NCBI GenBank assembly: GCA_043806395.1
Contig: JAZDHC010000077.1
Location: 1 to 8,066, forward strand
Source of the DNA: CG2-30-40-21 sp043806395
GTDB lineage: Bacteria > UBA9089 > CG2-30-40-21
Length of the DNA stretch: 8,066 bases
Reading direction: 5' to 3'
In this document: one piece after another, positions 6,675-8,066 of the stretch
Position numbering within the stretch: the stretch's first letter is position 1
Layout of the letters: every line of letters begins with the position of its first letter
The notes under the pieces: model-generated
Told to the model about the DNA's origin: nothing
Seen by the model: only the letters and a program-made list of their open reading frames with translations
The model's database searches: none
Made by a program: the position numbers and the translations under genes

Positions 6675-6698
6675 AGGGCAGACCTGTGTGTCTGCCCT
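6675..6698 (+). repeat. 22-nt-family hairpin, third copy
   Basis: AGGGCAGAC (6675-6683) and GTCTGCCCT (6690-6698) form a perfect 9-bp stem around CTGTGT. It shares loop and stem ends with the two hairpins at 7-28 and 37-58, with compensatory differences inside the stem. Confidence 0.8.
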
Positions 6699-6714
6699 CC
6701 AACTCTCAAAAAGA

Positions 6715-6873
6715 TTACAACCCACTAACCCCCTTTTCTAAGGGGGAATTAGGGAAATGCAGTCCCCTCTTGAGAGGGGTGTCTGCTACTTGCAGAGGAG
6801 GGTGTGTTATTTCCCATTCGCTTGCCCGGTTTGTTGCCATGATTTGAATCATAAGGGGGTCAGGGGGTTGTTA
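6715..6873. repeat. MITE-like element bounded by 23-bp inverted repeats
   Basis: The left arm 6715-6737 and right arm 6851-6873 are complementary at 19 of 23 positions. Both carry the motif ACAACCCnCTnACCCCCTT. The interior holds a hairpin CCCCCTT/AAGGGGG (6729-6735, 6740-6746), a CCCCTCT/AGAGGGG hairpin (6764-6770, 6773-6779) and the near-palindrome ATGATTTGAATCAT (6839-6852). No transposase is encoded. A shortened relative lies at 7393-7474. Confidence 0.65.
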
Positions 6874-7041
6874 GATTATCCAACGATTGGCATAAGGGTG
6901 AATGTCAATGTGTTTGTATATTCGCCCTCTGTGTATCTGGACAAGTTAACAATACCAAGGTTGATAACTATCAAACATGGTGCCCTTGTTGATATCTTGA
7001 CCTCAAAGGAGTGCTGTGCCTGAATAACACTGAGATTTTTC

Positions 7042-7070
7042 TTGACAAAAATTCTTTTAGCTGATAAAAT
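7042..7070 (+). promoter_or_regulatory. Consensus-like promoter for the toxin-like/DUF2283 pair
   Basis: TTGACA (7042-7047), a 17-bp spacer and TAAAAT (7065-7070) form a near-perfect sigma70-type promoter. Transcription would start around 7077, immediately before GAGGAG (7078-7083), so the leader is only about a dozen bases. Confidence 0.75.
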
Positions 7071-7088
7071 AAATATTGAGGAGTAAAA

Positions 7089-7406
7089 ATGGATGTGATA
7101 ATCTCAAAAAATAATATCCCTATCAGGCTTACAATAGAAAGGTGGCTGCATATTGTTGAGATGCATGATGATATGGCAGGCTATTACGACTATGTACTGA
7201 ATGCAATTGAAGATCCAGAGTATATTATAAGAGGTTATAAGGAGGCAATTATTGCCTTAAAAGAGATGAGAAAAGGTAAGTTTTTAGCCGTTGTGTATAA
7301 AGAACTTAGTGAAAAGGATGGTTTTATAATTACAGCATATTTTAGGCATGGTTCAAAGCTGTTCATCACAAGGTCACAGATAGTACAGAGAATTACAACC
7401 CCCTAA
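7089..7406 (+). CDS. Small BECR/PBECR-like toxin-type protein
   Basis: The protein has 105 residues. The pattern is typical of small BECR-fold (RelE/barnase-like) proteins found beside DUF2283 genes: IRLTIERWLHIVEMH (12-26), a helix ending in IEDPEYIIRG (40-49), the strands AIIALKEM and KFLAVVYKEL, and DGFIITAYF (77-85). Candidate functional residues are W19, H21, H26, R49 and Y70, but no catalytic set is proven. GAGGAG lies 5 nt before the ATG. After F85 the tail RHGSKLFITRSQIVQRITTP is unlike the usual family ending. It begins at a 13-bp sequence repeated in inverted form at 7462-7474, and its last codons and TAA stop lie inside the repeat starting at 7393. The C-terminus may therefore have been replaced. 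It probably forms an operon with the DUF2283 gene. RNase toxin is a family-based guess. Confidence 0.7.
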   Translation: MDVIISKNNIPIRLTIERWLHIVEMHDDMAGYYDYVLNAIEDPEYIIRGYKEAIIALKEMRKGKFLAVVYKELSEKDGFIITAYFRHGSKLFITRSQIVQRITTP

Positions 7407-7474
7407 CCCCCTTTATTAAGGGGGAATTAGGAAAATATACCACCCCAATTTGTTACCCTGTTTTGAACCATGCC
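7345..7474. repeat. 13-bp inverted repeat spanning the toxin-like gene's 3' end
   Basis: GGCATGGTTCAAA (7345-7357) and its exact complement TTTGAACCATGCC (7462-7474) flank 104 bp that include the gene's unusual C-terminal codons and the CCCCCTAA repeat. The left arm begins one base into the codon following the conserved ITAYF motif. Confidence 0.7.
7393..7436 (+). repeat. CCCCCTAA hairpin repeat, second copy
   Basis: The stretch beginning TTACAACCCCCTAACCCCC matches the left end of the element at 6715-6760 closely. It forms CCCCCTT (7407-7413) with AAGGGGG (7418-7424), extended by CCTAA (7402-7406) with TTAGG (7427-7431) across an AA bulge. It sits between the two genes of the pair and supplies the first gene's stop codon. 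Without a T tract it is a weak terminator at best, but it could lower expression of the downstream gene. Confidence 0.8.
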
Positions 7475-7516
7475 ATATTTTACAACCAAAGTAAAACTGC
7501 AGGAGGAGACAATCAT

Positions 7517-7762
7517 ATGGCAAAAGGAATAATATCGCGGGAAGTTATGGAAGAGTTTTCTCAAATAACCCCGCATCTTCTAAAACTCCCTGTCTCTAAA
7601 ATGTGGATAGATTATGATAAGGAAGCGGATGTCCTTTATATAAGCCTTAGAAAACCCCAAAAGGCAACAGATTCAGAGATGTTAGATAATGGCATTTTGC
7701 TCAGATATAAGGGTGATGAGGTTGTGGGGATTACTGTGCTGGAAGCATCTATGAGGAGATAG
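7517..7762 (+). CDS. DUF2283 family protein, possible antitoxin partner
   Basis: The protein has 81 residues. The C-terminal half carries the DUF2283 pattern: MWIDYDKEADVLYISL (28-43), a short linker, then SEMLDNGILLRYKGDEVVGITVLEAS. The first 27 residues are a charged helix and an amphipathic stretch. The ATG at 7517 has AGGAGGAG 8 nt upstream; the frame opens 18 codons earlier at 7463 inside the repeat, without an RBS. DUF2283 proteins are small, of unknown function, and often lie beside small toxin-like genes, so an antitoxin role is an inference from position. It is preceded by 110 bp of repeat-derived sequence after the toxin-like gene. Confidence 0.8.
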   Translation: MAKGIISREVMEEFSQITPHLLKLPVSKMWIDYDKEADVLYISLRKPQKATDSEMLDNGILLRYKGDEVVGITVLEASMRR

Positions 7763-7767
7763 AGTAT

Positions 7768-7811
7768 CCCCTCTCAAGAAAGATGAACGCTACTGCCGGA
7801 CAGGGTGTGTT
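7768..7811 (+). repeat. Diverged relative of the interior of the 6715 element
   Basis: It aligns with 6764-6808: both start CCCCTCT, share GCTACT in the middle and end GGGTGTGTT, with about 70% identity and one gap. The CCCCTCT/AGAGGGG hairpin of the other copy is lost here, consistent with an old decayed insertion. Confidence 0.55.
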
Positions 7812-7852
7812 CCTTCGTGTCATCTCTGCAACCTTTGCGATGGATATCTTCT

Positions 7853-7895
7853 GACAAGAAAAGGCACAGACAAACCAACACGATTGTCTGTGCCT
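7853..7895 (-). terminator. Leftward rho-independent terminator, copy 2
   Basis: A 12-bp stem (7895-7884 with 7873-7862) around a 10-nt loop is followed on the minus strand by TTTTCTTGTC. It would stop transcripts entering from the right of the window. On the plus strand it has no T tract, so it is not an obvious terminator for the DUF2283 gene. Confidence 0.75.
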
Positions 7896-7922
7896 GACCC
7901 AATAAGGAAAATGAGGACGGAA
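7853..7922 (-). repeat. 70-bp repeat containing a terminator hairpin, copy 2
   Basis: It is identical to 4848-4917 in the same orientation. Neither the promoter cassette nor a coding region follows on its left side. Confidence 0.95.
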
Positions 7923-7925
7923 TGA

Positions 7926-8029
7926 ATATCAGGTGGGTAAGCTGAAGGCTGAAGTGTATTCATAATATGATTTACACTTAACGGCTTTTCCCTTGAAAGC
8001 CTGCTGCCTTCAGTTTAACTACCTGATAT
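7926..8029. repeat. Long imperfect inverted repeat
   Basis: Arms 7926-7948 and 8007-8029 are complementary at 20 of 23 positions, starting with ATATCAGGT and its complement. The 58-bp interior carries no further strong pairing that I can see. It fills the slot held by the AT-rich inverted repeat at 4921-4979. Confidence 0.7.
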
Positions 8030-8033
8030 ATTA

Positions 8034-8061
8034 TCGGGGCGAGAAGGGTGTCTCGCCCCGA
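8034..8061. repeat. GGGGCG hairpin, copy 2
   Basis: TCGGGGCGAGA (8034-8044) and TCTCGCCCCGA (8051-8061) form a perfect 11-bp stem around AGGGTG. It shares the GGGGCG stem and AAGGGTGT loop region with 4979-5009 but differs at paired positions in a way that keeps the pairing. Confidence 0.85.
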
Positions 8062-8066
8062 AGTGA

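Larger units (their letters stand above)
6596..7041. other. Gene-free repeat-rich interval
   Basis: I see no convincing gene. The stretch holds a 22-nt-family hairpin at 6675-6698, an inverted-repeat-bounded element at 6715-6873, and 170 bp of unassigned sequence before the promoter at 7042. An open frame at 6757-7023 (88 codons) begins inside the repeat, has no clear RBS and matches no family I know. Its second half (after about 6880) might be the tail of a decayed gene. Confidence 0.6.
7763..8066. other. Gene-free, repeat-derived right end
   Basis: This stretch holds a decayed repeat (7768-7811), about 40 bp of unassigned sequence, the 70-bp terminator repeat (7853-7922), a long inverted repeat (7926-8029) and the GGGGCG hairpin (8034-8061). 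I see no gene. Confidence 0.7.

Noticed and set aside
7841..7858. Small inversion next to the terminator repeat (TATCTTCTGACAAG versus TATCAGAAGACAAG at copy 1)
   Set aside because: Only a handful of bases are involved and upstream similarity is too short to show a real inversion.

Overview
The window is an AT-rich bacterial segment (about 38-40% GC by eye) with compact genes, strong Shine-Dalgarno sites, canonical sigma70-type promoters and several families of short intergenic hairpin repeats. There is no rRNA, tRNA, CRISPR array or transposase gene. Such repeats next to Rpn-type nucleases, YfhO-type membrane proteins and small toxin/antitoxin-like pairs are familiar from uncultured anaerobic bacteria (candidate phyla, Planctomycetes or Nitrospirae-like genomes). 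The sequence alone does not fix the taxon.

Layout. 1-193: a nested inverted repeat, then a likely promoter. 194-4262 (+): three genes joined by one-base start/stop overlaps. They encode an OLD/AAA15-type ABC ATPase, a DUF3226-like TOPRIM-type protein, and a 787-residue YfhO-family multi-spanning membrane protein. The first two look like a two-gene ATPase + TOPRIM nuclease defence module of the same general design as PARIS and other OLD-like systems, but shorter. 4303-6498 (-): a coiled-coil protein with a C-terminal membrane anchor, an Rpn/PDDEXK_2 nuclease-like protein with a 12-bp in-frame tandem repeat, and a secreted or anchored coiled-coil protein. 6596-7041: no convincing gene, only repeats. 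7042-7762 (+): a well-formed promoter driving a small BECR-type toxin-like protein and a DUF2283 protein, separated by a mobile-looking repeat. 7763-8066: noncoding and repeat-derived.

The most unusual content is in the regulatory and repeat layer. A terminator-promoter-RBS cassette sits between the two leftward units at 4762-4917. Its promoter half recurs upstream of the other coiled-coil gene (6504-6595), and its terminator half recurs, identical over 70 bp, at 7853-7922. The two half-copies meet at a shared 5-6 bp junction. Both terminator copies are followed by an AT-rich inverted repeat and a GGGGCG hairpin, so a leftward gene is predicted to end just beyond the right edge of the window. 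A separate 22-nt hairpin family has three copies whose stem differences are all compensatory. This suggests that the structure itself is maintained.
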